From assembly GCA_017163975.1 (NCBI GenBank), contig JAFFSR010000084.1, forward strand, positions 809,501-873,500: DNA of 64,000 bases. The letters are read 5' to 3'. The notes beneath the pieces are model-generated. The model did not search any database and was not told the origin of the DNA. It saw only the letters and a list, made by a program, of their open reading frames with translations. The stretch is from Anastatus disparis (Eukaryota; Arthropoda; Insecta; Hymenoptera; Eupelmidae). Below are positions 50,771-61,495 of the stretch, piece by piece (position 1 is the first letter of the stretch; each line of letters begins with the position of its first letter). A program made the translations under genes and the position numbers.

Positions 50771-51263
50771 TGTAGCGTCCATGCTACATACACTCTGTCA
50801 GGTACACAAATATATTTAACTGTATTCTTACATACATTACGGGAAAAACCAATGAACCATATACATATTATAGTTATAAACATTTATTACGTATACACTT
50901 TCCTAATCCATCCTTCAGACGTCTAAAGGTTTTTCCAGCAATAAAATATCCCGTTACTTCTTTCCTTTTTATGATTCCGACCTATCCTTAATCTTCAATG
51001 TATTAACATAGCTCCGACTACCTAATACCCCACCTACGCTCCATTCCTTACTCTCGGTGTATTCTTTTCCTGAAGGGAAAAGATATGCAGAGACAGACAC
51101 AATCTGTTCGACTGCCGAAGCGACAACTTCTCGGCCTCGTCCTCGCAACGACGCGCTCGAGGATTCGAACGACTCTCGTACTTATATTAAATAAAACGAA
51201 TTCAAGCGAAAAAGAAGTCTACATTATTTTACCATTCCAACTTCACCCAAGCCGACTCCTAAA
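50771..51263 (+). repeat. 3' LTR of the Gypsy element
   Basis: Same 493-bp length and termini as the 5' LTR, preceded by the purine tract AAGGGGG and followed by the GTAG duplication. Confidence 0.95.
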
Positions 51264-51267
51264 GTAG

Positions 51268-51945
51268 TATTACCGTCAAACTTTACAGGAAGTCCACGAT
51301 TTTTAAAATAAAATTACATTGACTCAATGACACTTGTAAATTATCATGGTAAACCTGACCTTTTTGTAACTATGACCTGTAACCCACATTGTAAAGAAAT
51401 AACTGAAAACTTGGATATTTATGAAAATGCAATAGTTAGGCCAGATATTATAACAAAAGTATTTCATGATAAAGTAGAAGAATTAAAAAATGTAGTAATA
51501 AACAAGGGAATATTAGGAAAATGAATTGCATATAGCTATGTGATTGAATTTAAAAACGAGGATTACCGCATATGTGTATGTTGTTATTCTTAGTTAAAAA
51601 TGATAAATTTGATATTCCCGAAAAAGTTAATAAAATAATAAGTGCAGAAATTTCAAATAGAGATATTTATCTAGAATTATAAAGTATTGTTCATACGTTA
51701 AAATACATCAAGTAAATGTAGATTTTCAATCAGAAAATAAAGACACTTATCAAAATGAGAATAGTGAAAATGTTGAATATGAATATGACGAAATCCAACA
51801 ACACATTAATACACGATATTTATGTCCACCTGAAGCAATGCACAGATTATTAGAATATCCCAGAATACCAAATTTTTATACATTTGATGAAAAACTGAAA
51901 AAGTAGAATAAAAAAAAAAAAGATAACCAATACTTAGTAGAATGT
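51268..51945 (+). pseudogene. Helitron Rep, 3' part, copy C
   Basis: Continues from 46784: VLPSNFTGSPRF (with a frame change), then YHGKPDLFVTMTCNPHCKEI and DKVEELKNVVINKGILGK (51327-51524). The HUH motif RGLPHMCML lies at ~51556-51582, one base out of frame and with Cys for the second His, exactly as in copy B. Stops and frameshifts follow up to the helicase. Confidence 0.8.
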
Positions 51946-53838
51946 ACTTAGTAAGTCCGAAAGATAGAGAACGTTATTTTATTAGGTTATTACTATTACA
52001 TGTGAAAGGAGCCACGTCTTTTGAAGCTTTGCGAACTGTTGATGATGTGATGTACAATTCGTTTTATGAGGCAGCTAAGGCAAAACAATTCATTAATGAA
52101 GATGAAGAATGGGATGGATGTTTGGAAGAAGCATCTTCAACAGAATTCCCTTATGCCCTTTATGAATTATTTGCTTTTATTTGCGTTTTTCATAATCTTA
52201 TAAATGCACGAGATTTATATGAAAAATATAAAGATAAATTTTACCACCCTGAATACAAATAAAAATATAGGTGAAGATCATGCATTGAATGTTATTAAAA
52301 ATAATTTACAAGTCAATGGATTTTCATTGAATGATTTTAATTTACCTAATATAAGCACATTTATAGAAGAAGATAATAATCAAACAATTTTAAATCATAA
52401 TAATAATATTCTTAATAAATTAGAAATAAAAATAAATTCTTTAAATGATAAACAAAGGCAAATATTCAACTCTACTATAAAAAGTTTAAACGGCCAAAGT
52501 AAACAAAAATATATTTCTATAGATGGACCAGATGAAAGTGGGAAAAGTTATTTACTTAACGTTTTAATAGCTTATTTTGAATATCATACCATACATTATT
52601 TATGTGTAGCTTGGACAGGTATAGTAGCGAATTCATTAGTCGATGGAAAAACCGTGCATACAACATTTAAACTACCGCTCAATATAACAGATTGTACAAC
52701 TTGTAATGTAGAGTCTAATTCTGCAGAAGGCAAACAATTAAAGAAAACACAAATAATTATTTGGGATGAAATATCCATGATTTCAAAAATTGCTCTTGAA
52801 GCAGTTAATCGTCTTTTTCAAGATTTATGCGATGTAAACCAACCCTTTGGTGGTAAAATTGTAATTGTATCGGGAGATTTCAGGCAAACATTACCAATTG
52901 TACGACATGGTAGCCGTATGAACATTATTAAAAATTCTGTTAAATTTAGTTTATCATGGCAAAATTTTAAGCAAATGAAGTTAAATGAAAATCTGCGAGT
53001 TTCGGATAGTGATAATAATTTTAAACAATGATTATTAGATATCGGAGAAGGAGAATGCTGCAATGTTTTTGAAAATGATAATGAATTAAGTGCTATACCA
53101 GATAATTTTATCATTAAAGAAAATTTTGTCGAAGAAATATTCGGAAAAACAATAAAAATAAACAATATGAATCTAACAGAAAAAGTTATTTCGGCTCCTA
53201 AAAATAATGATGATACTGAAATCAATAACAATGTTTTGAATTTAACGGAAGGAAACCATGTTGAATATTTATGTATTGATACAGCTGAAGATGATAACAA
53301 AGAAAATTTAGATATTATGTTACCTACAGAATTTTTAAATAAGTTGACTCCTAATGGACTTCCACCACATAAATTACATTTAAAAGTAGGAGCTATAATA
53401 ATACTTTCAAGAAATTCAAATGTCAATAAGGGACTTTGTAATAAAACAAGGTTGATAGTGAAAAAATTGCCTAAATATCCTATTTAAGCGGAATTAGCAA
53501 CTAGTCAAAACAAAGGTAAATTAGTTTTCATTTCGAGAATAAGTTTATCTCCATCTACAAAAGAAATTCCATTCAATTTGCAACGAAAACAGTTTCCTAT
53601 TAGAATAGGATTTGCAATGACTATTAATAAATCACAAGGACAATCTTTTAAAAAAGTTGGTACTTATTTGCCGTCACCAGTTTACAGTCATGGGCAATTA
53701 TATGTTGCTCTTTCAAGGACGAATTTTAAAAATAATTTAAAATTATTTTTAGATGACCACGCTATTGTCAACGGAGAAAATAAAAATGATCAGTACACAA
53801 TATATACAAAAAACATTGTTTATAAAGAGATATTATAA
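51942..53838 (+). pseudogene. Helitron Pif1-type helicase, copy C
   Basis: Reads in pieces. 51942-52262 holds VSPKDRERYFIRLLL. 52204-53031 holds LNDKQRQIFN, Walker A GPDESGKS (~52530), Walker B IIIWDEISM (~52755) and GDFRQTLPIV (~52880). 53167-53487 holds LKVGAIIILSRN and KGLCNKTRLIV. 53578-53838 holds [20 protein letters not shown] and YVALSR. All helicase motifs are recognisable, but a frameshift near 52240 and stops at ~53030 and ~53487 prevent a single product. It is the better preserved of the two paralogues and shows the empty site of the MITE in copy B. Confidence 0.88.
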
Positions 53839-53964
53839 AGAATATGTCAAGAGATGTTGTATATGTTGTTGTGTAATAGTTGAACTCGAAATATAATAAA
53901 AAATATAATATTTACTAAAATATATATATATATATATGATATCAACTGACGCTTTCAAAATAGT

Positions 53965-54115
53965 TTGATATGATGTTAAATCAGCTATATAAGAGGATGC
54001 GCTGTTAAATCGGCTGCATATGGGGATGCGCTGTTGAATCGGCTGCATATTGGGATGCGCTGTAGAATTTGTTGCATATTGGGGTGCACTGTTTAAGCGG
54101 CTGCATGTTTACTGC
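53965..54115. repeat. ~30-bp tandem repeat, mirror of 35985-36125
   Basis: Units of the form GGCTGCATATTGGGATGCGC followed by TGTTGAATC, the reverse complement of the array in copy B. Confidence 0.8.
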
Positions 54116-54124
54116 ATATTTATA

Positions 54125-54715
54125 GAGCCAAATAGAATATAGGACCTGAAAAATTATTGGGCCCAAAACAATATTAGGCCCAAAAAAATAAGGTCTTAGA
54201 AAATATAAGGCCCAAAAAAATATAAAGCCCAAAAAATATTGGGTCCAAAAAATTATTGGGACCTAAAAATAATAGGGCGCAAGAAAATATAAGGCCCACA
54301 AAATATAGAGATGAAAAAATTATTGGGCCCAAAAAAAATAAGGTCCAAGAAAATATAAGGCCCAAAATAATATAAAGCCCAAAAAATATAAAGACCAAAA
54401 TAATATTGGTTCCAAAAAATTATTGGGCCCAAAAAAATATAAGGCCCAAGAAAATATAAGGCTTAAGAAAGTATGAGTTCCAAAAAAATATAAAGCCTAA
54501 AAAATATAGAGACCAAAAAAATATTAGGCCCAAAAAAATGTAAGGTGCAAGAAAATATAAGGCCCAAAAAAATATAACGCCCAAAAAGATATAGAACAAA
54601 AAAAAATATTGGACCCAAAAAAATATAAGACCCAAAAAAATAAGGCTCAAAAAAATAAAGAGCCCAAGAAAATATAAGGATGAAAAAAAAGAAGAGCCCA
54701 AAAAAATGTCTGAAA
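54125..54715. repeat. GGCCCAAAAAAATATAA minisatellite, right outer end
   Basis: Degenerate 17-20-bp units, mirror of 35575-35960 but longer. Minus-strand frames here (for example 54420-54701) are Phe/Leu/Tyr repeats, not genes. Confidence 0.9.
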
Positions 54716-54904
54716 TAAAATAAAAGTTAAATATAATGACAATTTTTTTTTTATCTTAGTTGATGAAACTTTTTTTTATCCTAAATTACTACTATCATAT
54801 CAAAGTGAAGAATTAGGACTTTTTTTTTTCTTACGTGAATATCCTTTGCATTATTGTCACATACATACATACACATATCCAAACACATACACAATATCTG
54901 TCAT

Positions 54905-55600
54905 TCTATCTCTCCGTCTTCCCGTCTTTGTCTCTTCGTCTTTTTCTCTCTATCTTCGTCTCTCCGTCTCTGTCCCTCTGTTTCCGTTTGTTCGTCTCCG
55001 TCTCTCCGTCATCGTCTTCCCGTCTCCGTTTCCCCGTCTCCGTCTCTATCACTCTGTCTCCGTCTCTCCGTCTTTGTCTCTCTGTGTCCGTTCCTCCGTC
55101 TTCGTCTCCGTCTCCCCGTCTCCGTTGCTCCGTCTCCATTTCTCCGACTTCGTCTCTCCGTCCCCCACTTAGTTTTCGTCACTTAATCTCCGTCTCTCCG
55201 TCTCCTTGTGTCTTCGTTTCTCAGTCTCCCTCTCTGTCTCCATCTTTCTGTCTCCGTCTCTTAGTCTCCGATCTTCCGTCATCGTCTCTTCGTCTCCGTT
55301 TTTTTGTGTTTGTCTCTATTTCTCTGTCTTTGTCTTTTTGTCTCTATTTCTCTGTCTTTGTCTCTTTGTCTCTGTTTATCTGTCTTTGCCTCTCTGTTTC
55401 CGTCCCTTTCTCTTTGTCTATGTCTCCATCCCTCTATCTACGTCCCTCGGTCTCCATTCTTTCGTTTTCGTCTCTCCGTCTTCTCCTTCCCATCTCTCCG
55501 TCTCCATTTGTCCGTCTTCGTTCCTCTGTTCTGTGTATCGTTTTCCCGTCTCTGTCTTTTTGTCTGCATGTCTGTCTCCCTGTCTTCCCTCTTATGAAAT
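54905..55600. repeat. CT-rich simple repeat (CCGTCTCTGTCT type)
   Basis: About 700 bases of units resembling CTCCGTCTCTCCGTCTTCGT with variable 6-12-bp spacing. Open frames in all registers, including 54835-55689, are Ser/Leu/Arg/Pro repeats created by the lack of A on the plus strand and are not supported as genes. Confidence 0.9.
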
Positions 55601-56114
55601 CGTCCCGTGACTCCGATGCCACCCTTTTACACTGTTTCTCTACTTCTGTTCATACACACGTACGACTACACATTGATGCTCGTGTTTGAGTTGATGATGA
55701 TGATGAAGATGATGATCATGATATGTTTATTGTTTAATGAATTTCAAATTTTACGTTTCGTCCCAGATCTGTTTATAGGACTTATCAGTAAAGCTTTGTG
55801 AGAGAAGCCAACCCAAATAAATAGCCATTATTAAAGTTTATTCTGTTAATAAAAAAATTTCTAGATAAATATTTTCACTTCTGAACTTATATTTGTAATT
55901 AATTAGAAGCCTTTCGTGAAATCATCAACTAAAGCTTTTATTGAGGACGCATCAAGTCTTGATTCTATAGTGATCATTTTTAATTATATTATCTTGTATT
56001 ATTTGATTTATTCAGATTGTCTTCTTTATTATAACAGATCCTGCTTCAGACGTTACTTTTGATAATAATTTTAGTTCTTTTTTGCTTAGCACTAATATTA
56101 ATATCTGCGTTCCT
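55601..56114. other. Non-coding stretch with a GATGAT run
   Basis: A short (GAT)n run at 55693-55725, then AT-rich sequence without a gene, grading into the minisatellite that begins near 56115. Confidence 0.5.
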
Positions 56115-56490
56115 TCAATTACCCAGTACTTACAATAGCAGTCGTGTTATTTTTATTATACAACATTCACAATAAAAGTCGCGTTTAATTAATAATACCG
56201 TGCTTACGTTGGCAGTGGAGTTCCTTTAACTACACAGCGTTTAAATTAGCAACCGTAACTACTTCATTACACAGCGCTTACAATAGCAGCCGCGTATTTT
56301 TAAGCACCCAGCGCTCAAAATACCATCCTCGAATTTGAAGCTACACAGCGTTCAAAAAAGCAACTGTGAATTTTTAATTACACAGCACTTACAATAGCAA
56401 CCACGTTTTTTAACTACACAGCGCTTAAAATAGCAGCCGCGAATTGGTTATTACACAGCGCTTACAATAGTTGTTGTGTTTTTTAACTAC
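56115..56490. repeat. ACACAGCGCTTACAATAGCA minisatellite, left half
   Basis: Units of about 38-44 bp built on TTAACTACACAGCGCTTACA followed by ATAGCAGCCGCG. The array is split by solo LTR 2 and resumes at 57988. Confidence 0.9.
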
Positions 56491-56680
56491 TGCGACGAGT
56501 ATACATACCCGCGCATTTAAATTTCCCGCCTAACGGCCAGCTACGATAGAACAGTAGTTCTGAGCTCAGTCGCTAGGCGGCAACCTCAAACGTCGTTGCA
56601 CTCAACGGGAAAAATGAGGCCAAAGTATATAAGAGGCCGAGAAGCACAGCTAACCAGAGCAGTGTATACTACGGTCCTCT

Positions 56681-56882
56681 CTCTCTCTTTACCTTAGTGA
56701 GCACGCTAGGCTAAGAGAGAGTGAGGCCAGTAGTAGCTGGTCGCCTTGGCTTGTGGAGCACCACAGCTTAGGCAAAGCTTCTCTCTCTTGCACATGGGGA
56801 TAGACCGAGTGAGCACGCTGGTCTAAACTTTAGTGCATATGCTGGCAGTGTTAGAGATACGTCGAGTGAGCACGCTGGCGTA
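56681..56882 (+). other. Three hairpins sharing a 13-base loop
   Basis: Loop KAGTGAGCACGCT (13 bases) at 56695-56707, 56807-56819 and 56864-56876. Stems differ: a long CTCTCTCTTT-ACCT arm with its partner at 56708-56721; TAGACC/GGTCTA (56801-56806/56820-56825); TACGTC/GGCGTA (56858-56863/56877-56882). Stem changes are compensated by the partner strand. A fourth hairpin, GCCTTGGCTTGTGG with AGCA loop, lies at about 56742-56773. Confidence 0.8.
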
Positions 56883-56952
56883 GATCTACCTGCCTAGAGC
56901 ACACTAGCTATTTTTGCCGCCACCGCAATGCCGAACATGCGCCGTTGAATTT

Positions 56953-57425
56953 AAGGGTGACGTCCACCCATAGCATTATATTCTATTTCACATTTCGCCG
57001 CTGGCTTAATTAAGGGTCTGGTTAACCCGTAGCCGTCGCGTCCGCCGCCGCGTGATTATGGAATATATTAAGGGTGTCGTCCACCTAATTATTTAATTCG
57101 CATTAGTTTAAAGGACTCCGTCCGGCCGCGCATAAACATTAGACATTAGAATAAGTTAAGGGTGTCGTTCACCCAATACATTTTTGTTAGTTTAAAAGAC
57201 TCCGTCCGACCGCGCATAAATATTAGAACTTAGATTAAGTTAAGGGTGTCGTCCACCCAATACATTTTTATATTAGTTTAAAGGACTCCGTCCGCCTGCC
57301 GCGTAATCATTAAGATATTAGAATAAGTTAAGGGTGTCGGCCACCCATTGTCTTTACGTCACTTAAAGGTCCCACATGCCTATAGAGATTTGTAACTCAG
57401 ATAATTAAGGGAGCCGGCTACCCAC
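56953..57425 (+). repeat. Seven GGGTG-loop-CACCC hairpins alternating with a second motif
   Basis: TTAAGGGTGTCGTCCACCCA-type units at about 56951, 57011, 57069, 57157, 57241, 57329 and 57406. The variants GGGT/ACCC and GGGAGCC-GGCTACCC keep pairing. Between the later units, TTTAAAGGACTCCGTCCG blocks recur at about 57107, 57194 and 57284, giving a compound period of about 85-90 bp. Confidence 0.8.
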
Positions 57426-57987
57426 CGTCATTATTATTATTACCGTGGTATTAAGTATAGCGTCACTAGATGCCGCCGCCTAGTTATATTATAATTATTT
57501 AATTATTAATTATTTATCTCTTTTGTTTTTGCACATTGTTGCAGGTAAAAGCCGCCGGTATAAATTAGACCGTCCAGGCCGTAGAATCTTTAGTTAAAGT
57601 AAACTATAATTCAGATTCTTTAAAGATTATTGATTAATTGATTTCACTTATTGAATAGCCGTCAAGTGGCCGATTTAATTATCTTTTGTACATTACATTC
57701 CGTTAAGGTTAGGTTAATTATTTGCATTATATAAGATCATTAGGTTTAGCTTTGATTTATACATTATTATTAATTCATATTTGTAATCGTCGTTGTAAGA
57801 GTTTTATGAGTACAATAAAGCCAAGGTACTCCATAGCATAACCAAACGTGTTAAACCCGGTTACTTTCCTTTACTTTCCACCGTCCGATCCCTCCAACTC
57901 CTGCCGATCTTACCCTGGTAACTCACTGAAGCATCTGGCAACAGGAGTTACACGTATTTCCCCCTCCCGAAAGGGAAAAACGTTACA

Positions 57988-58440
57988 CTACACAGCATTT
58001 ACAATAGCAGCTGCGTTCTTTTAACCACATAGCGCTCAAAATAGCTGCCGCGAATTTTCAAATACACAGCGCTTACAATAGCTGTTGCGTTTTTCATCTT
58101 TAGCTCTTAAGATAGTAGCTGCGTTTATTAAACCAAATAGTGCTCTGAAAAGTAGTTGCGAATTTCTAATCACACAGCGCTTACAATAGATGTTGCATTT
58201 TTTATCTTCAGCTCTTAATAGCAGTCACGTTTTTTTAACCAGATAGTGCTCTGAAAAGCAGTCACGAATTTCTGATTACACAGCGCTTACAGTAGTTTTA
58301 GCGAACTTCCCCATCACAGCACTTACAATAGCAGCCATGTTTTTTTTAGCCACACAGCATTTAATATGCAATCGCGTTTTTTCAATAGCACAAAACTAAC
58401 AATAGCAACCGTGATTTTTAACCACACAGCGCTAAACTCT
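57988..58440. repeat. ACACAGCGCTTACAATAGCA minisatellite, right half
   Basis: Continuation of the array at 56115-56490, more degenerate toward the right. Confidence 0.9.
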
Positions 58441-58760
58441 ACTTCATAATTTTCAATTTTTTTATATTTAATGTTATATTAGAGTTTCAAATATGTTTAA
58501 TTTTATTTTCTTATTTATTATATTTAATTTTTGTATTGTGGTTTGATAATGTTTTTTTGGAAACGATGTTTGTATAGACCATTTTATCTTTAACTTTTCT
58601 TGATTTTTCTGTTAATATTTTCAATTCTTTTTTATTGGTTGCGTATCATTTTCAGGAGGGTTTTATTAATACCCTTTTGAAAATGATAAATAAATTTTTA
58701 AATAAATAAAGGTGAGACTTTATTTATAACTTTTACGAATTTTCTATTTGAATATTCTTA
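58441..58760. other. AT-rich stretch, no feature
   Basis: Nothing recognisable between the minisatellite and the palindrome. Confidence 0.5.
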
Positions 58761-61190
58761 TAGCTGTGTTCAAAACGAAAATTAAAAAAAAAAAAAGAAA
58801 TTTCTAAGGCCAATAGGAGCCGAGATAAGATTTTTTTTTTAAATCACAGCCACTTTGTTTATAATAATTAAAAAAAGAATCAAGCGTTATTTTTTAGTTG
58901 AAGACTTATATTTCAAAAATCTATGATTAGATTTTTAAAAATGCGACTCTTTATTATTAAAACTAAAATAATAATAATATACAAATAATAACGTCAAAGT
59001 CGGAGTCTTGGTGGGAATGTTTATTTTTGCGCGTGAGAAAAGTTAACAAAGTACCCCGTTCCAATAAAATTCGTAAAAATTAACCGTATCTCCATAAATA
59101 ATGGACCGATTTCGATGTTTTTTTCAATCTGGGGTGATAAATTCTTAATATTGGTGCAAATAGTTTTTCAAAATAAGGTGTATTTAAGTTAAAACAACTG
59201 TACCTAATACAGACACCTTTAACGCAAATAATGGTTGTGGCTCACTAAATCAATATTTTTAGACATGTAATGTCTCATTTTAAAGCTAAAAGAAAGAACT
59301 TTAAAATGAGATATCATGAGTTCTGCCGTGTTAAGTAAAAACTTACATAAGTGAAATTTCGATGAAAAATAAATTTTTTCTATCAATAGATCCGATAAAA
59401 AAATAGCCTATTAAATGAATAAAATAAAAAGTTGTTTCAAATTTTTCGCTAAAAAATGAGGAAATAAAGATTACTTAAGTATTGAATAATTAAAAATTGG
59501 ATCGAACAAAATTGATATTATTTCACTTTATCACTTTTATTTACTTACACTTATGTAAGTTTCTACTTACCAAGGCAGAGTTATATTACAATCAATATTT
59601 ACGAAATACGCACGGATTTATGTAAATGTTGTAAATGAACTTACCTTATCATTCCTCGTAATAATTATTATATTTTGAACCCGGAGACAAGTTTAATTGA
59701 AATTTTTATTATTTTCATATTTTAACCAATTATTATAATTAATTTTTAGAATCAATGAATGAAAAAATAATTATTATTAATTGCAAAAATTTTAATAGTA
59801 ATACTAAAAATTGTTATCTCGTTTTTTTTTCTTTTCTTTGTTTTTCATGCAAAGAAATTCTTTCATCATTAAATATATTTTCATTTTCTTTCTAAAAGTA
59901 AACTACTAAGATTTTGATGTAAGGAATATTATTAAAATAAAACAGAAAAAATCGATAAACAAAGGGTGATCAGAAAATTTATATTTGTATTTTAATAAAC
60001 ATTGAATTTCAGCAACAGCTTCTCATATATTATATAGATTAAAGTTATTATTACTAGCAATTGTAATGTGTAGAGTTGCTTCAATGTCGAGACAATCGAA
60101 ATTAAAAATGACGCATGCGAAAAAACGAAAATAAACATTTTTTTATACTTCTTCCATAAATTTTATCCTTCTATATCATAATTGTTTCGATATATATAAA
60201 TATTTTATAAATAAACGAAAAATAAAAATAGTTCCAATTAAAAAGCAATTTTTATATCAATTTTTCTATTATATTTAAGAAATATTCCTTACATGAAAAT
60301 CGTAGTAATTTAATTTTAGAAAGAGAATAAAAACATATTTAATGATGAAAAAATTTTTTGCACGACAAACAAAGAAAAGTAAAAAAAGAAAACGAGATAA
60401 CAATTTTTATTATCACAATTAAAATTCTTGCAATTATAAATAATTATTTTTTTTTCATTAAATCTAAAAATTAATTATAATAATTAGTTGAAATATAGGA
60501 ACAAAAAAAATTTTAATTACACTTTTCTTCAGGTTCCAAATGTAATAATTACGAGGAATAATAAGGTAAGTTCATTTACAACATTTACGTAAATCCACGA
60601 GTATTTCGTAAATATTAATCATAATGAAACTCATGATATCCCATTTTAAAGTTCTTTCTTTTAGCTTTGAAATGAGACATTACACGTCTGAAAATATTGA
60701 TTTGGTGAGCCACAACAATCATTTGCGTTTAAGGTGTCCGTATTAGGTGAAGTTGTTTTAACTTAAATACACCTTATTTTGAAAAACTATCTGCACCAAT
60801 ATTGATAATTTATCAAGGTTCCCGAAATTAAGAAAAAACATCGAAATCGGTCCATTATTTACGGAGATATGGTTAATTTCTACGAATTTTATTGGAACGG
60901 GGTCCTTCGTTAACTTTCCTCACGCGCAAAGATAAGCATTCCCACCACGACTCCGACTTTGACGTTATTATTTGTATATTATTATTATTTTAGTTTCAAT
61001 AACAAAGAGTCGCATTTTCAAAAATCTAAACATAGATTTTTAAAATATAAGTTTTCAACTAAAAAATGACGATTGATTCGTTTCTTAACTGTTATAAAAA
61101 AAGTGGCTGTGATTTAAAAAAAAAGGCTCATTTAGGCTCCTATTGGCCGTAGAGAGTTTTTTTTTCAAATTTTTGTTTCGAAGACAGCTA
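58761..61190. mobile_element. 2.4-kb palindromic fold-back element
   Basis: Arms of nearly 1.2 kb (58761-~59935 and ~60260-61190). Ends TAGCTGTGTTC and GAAGACAGCTA. Pairing blocks include GGCCAATAGGAGCC near 58812 with GGCTCCTATTGGCC near 61134, and TTATTTGTATATTATTATTA near 60967 with its complement near 58973. An additional small hairpin (CTCATTTTAAAG...CTTTAAAATGAG) lies at ~59273-59310. There is no coding frame. Family unknown; no clear target duplication. Confidence 0.82.
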
Positions 61191-61495
61191 CCGTATTTTT
61201 TGGTTACATTTTATATAGAGTATGTTTTTCTATCCCTCTTAGCAACTTTATAAAGGTTTCATTAAGCCCCTAATTAATGTCTAAAATAGCCTTTTTTTGC
61301 TCTATTGATTGGACTATTAACACTCCTTTAATAATTTAGATGAAGAATTTTCAATTTATTTCAGAAAATTTCTCCAAATTTATTCTTTAAACGTGGACAA
61401 TTAAATCATGCTATGAATATTTTTAATACTGTATTTTAACATCTTTTAAATCATGTAAAATAAAATTTAAAAAAATATTTATAATTTATTTAATA
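61191..61495. other. AT-rich stretch, no feature
   Basis: No gene or repeat recognised. Confidence 0.5.

Larger units (their letters stand above)
46785..51263 (+). mobile_element. Ty3/Gypsy retrotransposon, CsRn1-like, nearly complete
   Basis: Two LTRs of 493 bp (46785-47277 and 50771-51263) differ at only about three positions. Primer binding site for tRNA-Trp at 47279, shortened gag (47314-47601), long open pol (47646-50711), polypurine tract AAGGGGG at 50761-50767. Flanked by a GTAG duplication (46781-46784, 51264-51267); copy B (near 39462) shows the empty site with one GTAG. tRNA-Trp priming and the CHCC-type gag finger are features of the CsRn1 branch of Ty3/Gypsy. Young insertion, but gag appears internally deleted. 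Confidence 0.95.
42110..54720 (+). mobile_element. Helitron copy C (plus strand arm), split by a Gypsy element
   Basis: Plus-strand Helitron from ~42215 to ~54720. Its order is peptidase-like region, acidic spacer, coiled-coil repeats, pre-Rep, Rep, Pif1-type helicase, then two minisatellites. A TTAA MITE (42523-42903) sits in its 5' part and the Ty3/Gypsy element (46785-51263) in Rep. It forms a giant inverted pair with copy B: 44055-44150 mirrors 42110-42195, and the outer minisatellites also mirror each other. The start given includes the shared junction. Confidence 0.85.
56491..57987 (+). mobile_element. Solo LTR 2 (1,497 bp), hairpin-rich
   Basis: Starts TGCGACGAG and ends AACGTTACA. 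CTAC is duplicated on both sides (56487-56490, 57988-57991) within the minisatellite, whose intact units read AACTACACAGC, so this is an inserted LTR with a 4-bp duplication. It contains TATATAAGAGGCCG (56626-56639), AATAAA (57814-57819) and AAGGTTAGGTTAATT near 57703. It shares ends and the ATATAAGAG(G)CCG block with solo LTR 1. Several hairpin families follow the TATA region. No internal retroelement sequence is attached. Confidence 0.85.

Noticed and set aside
52818..53426. Minus-strand 202-codon frame opposite the helicase
   Set aside because: The plus strand has helicase motifs in order; this is a shadow frame.
35571..54720. Assembly artefact explaining the inverted Helitron pair
   Set aside because: The arms differ by many substitutions, by a MITE present in only one arm and by the Gypsy insertion in the other, so they are two real copies, though linkage still rests on the assembly.
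54835..55689. 284-codon open frame in the CT-rich block
   Set aside because: All registers are open because the simple repeat lacks stop codons. The translation is Ser/Leu/Pro/Arg repeats with no domain.
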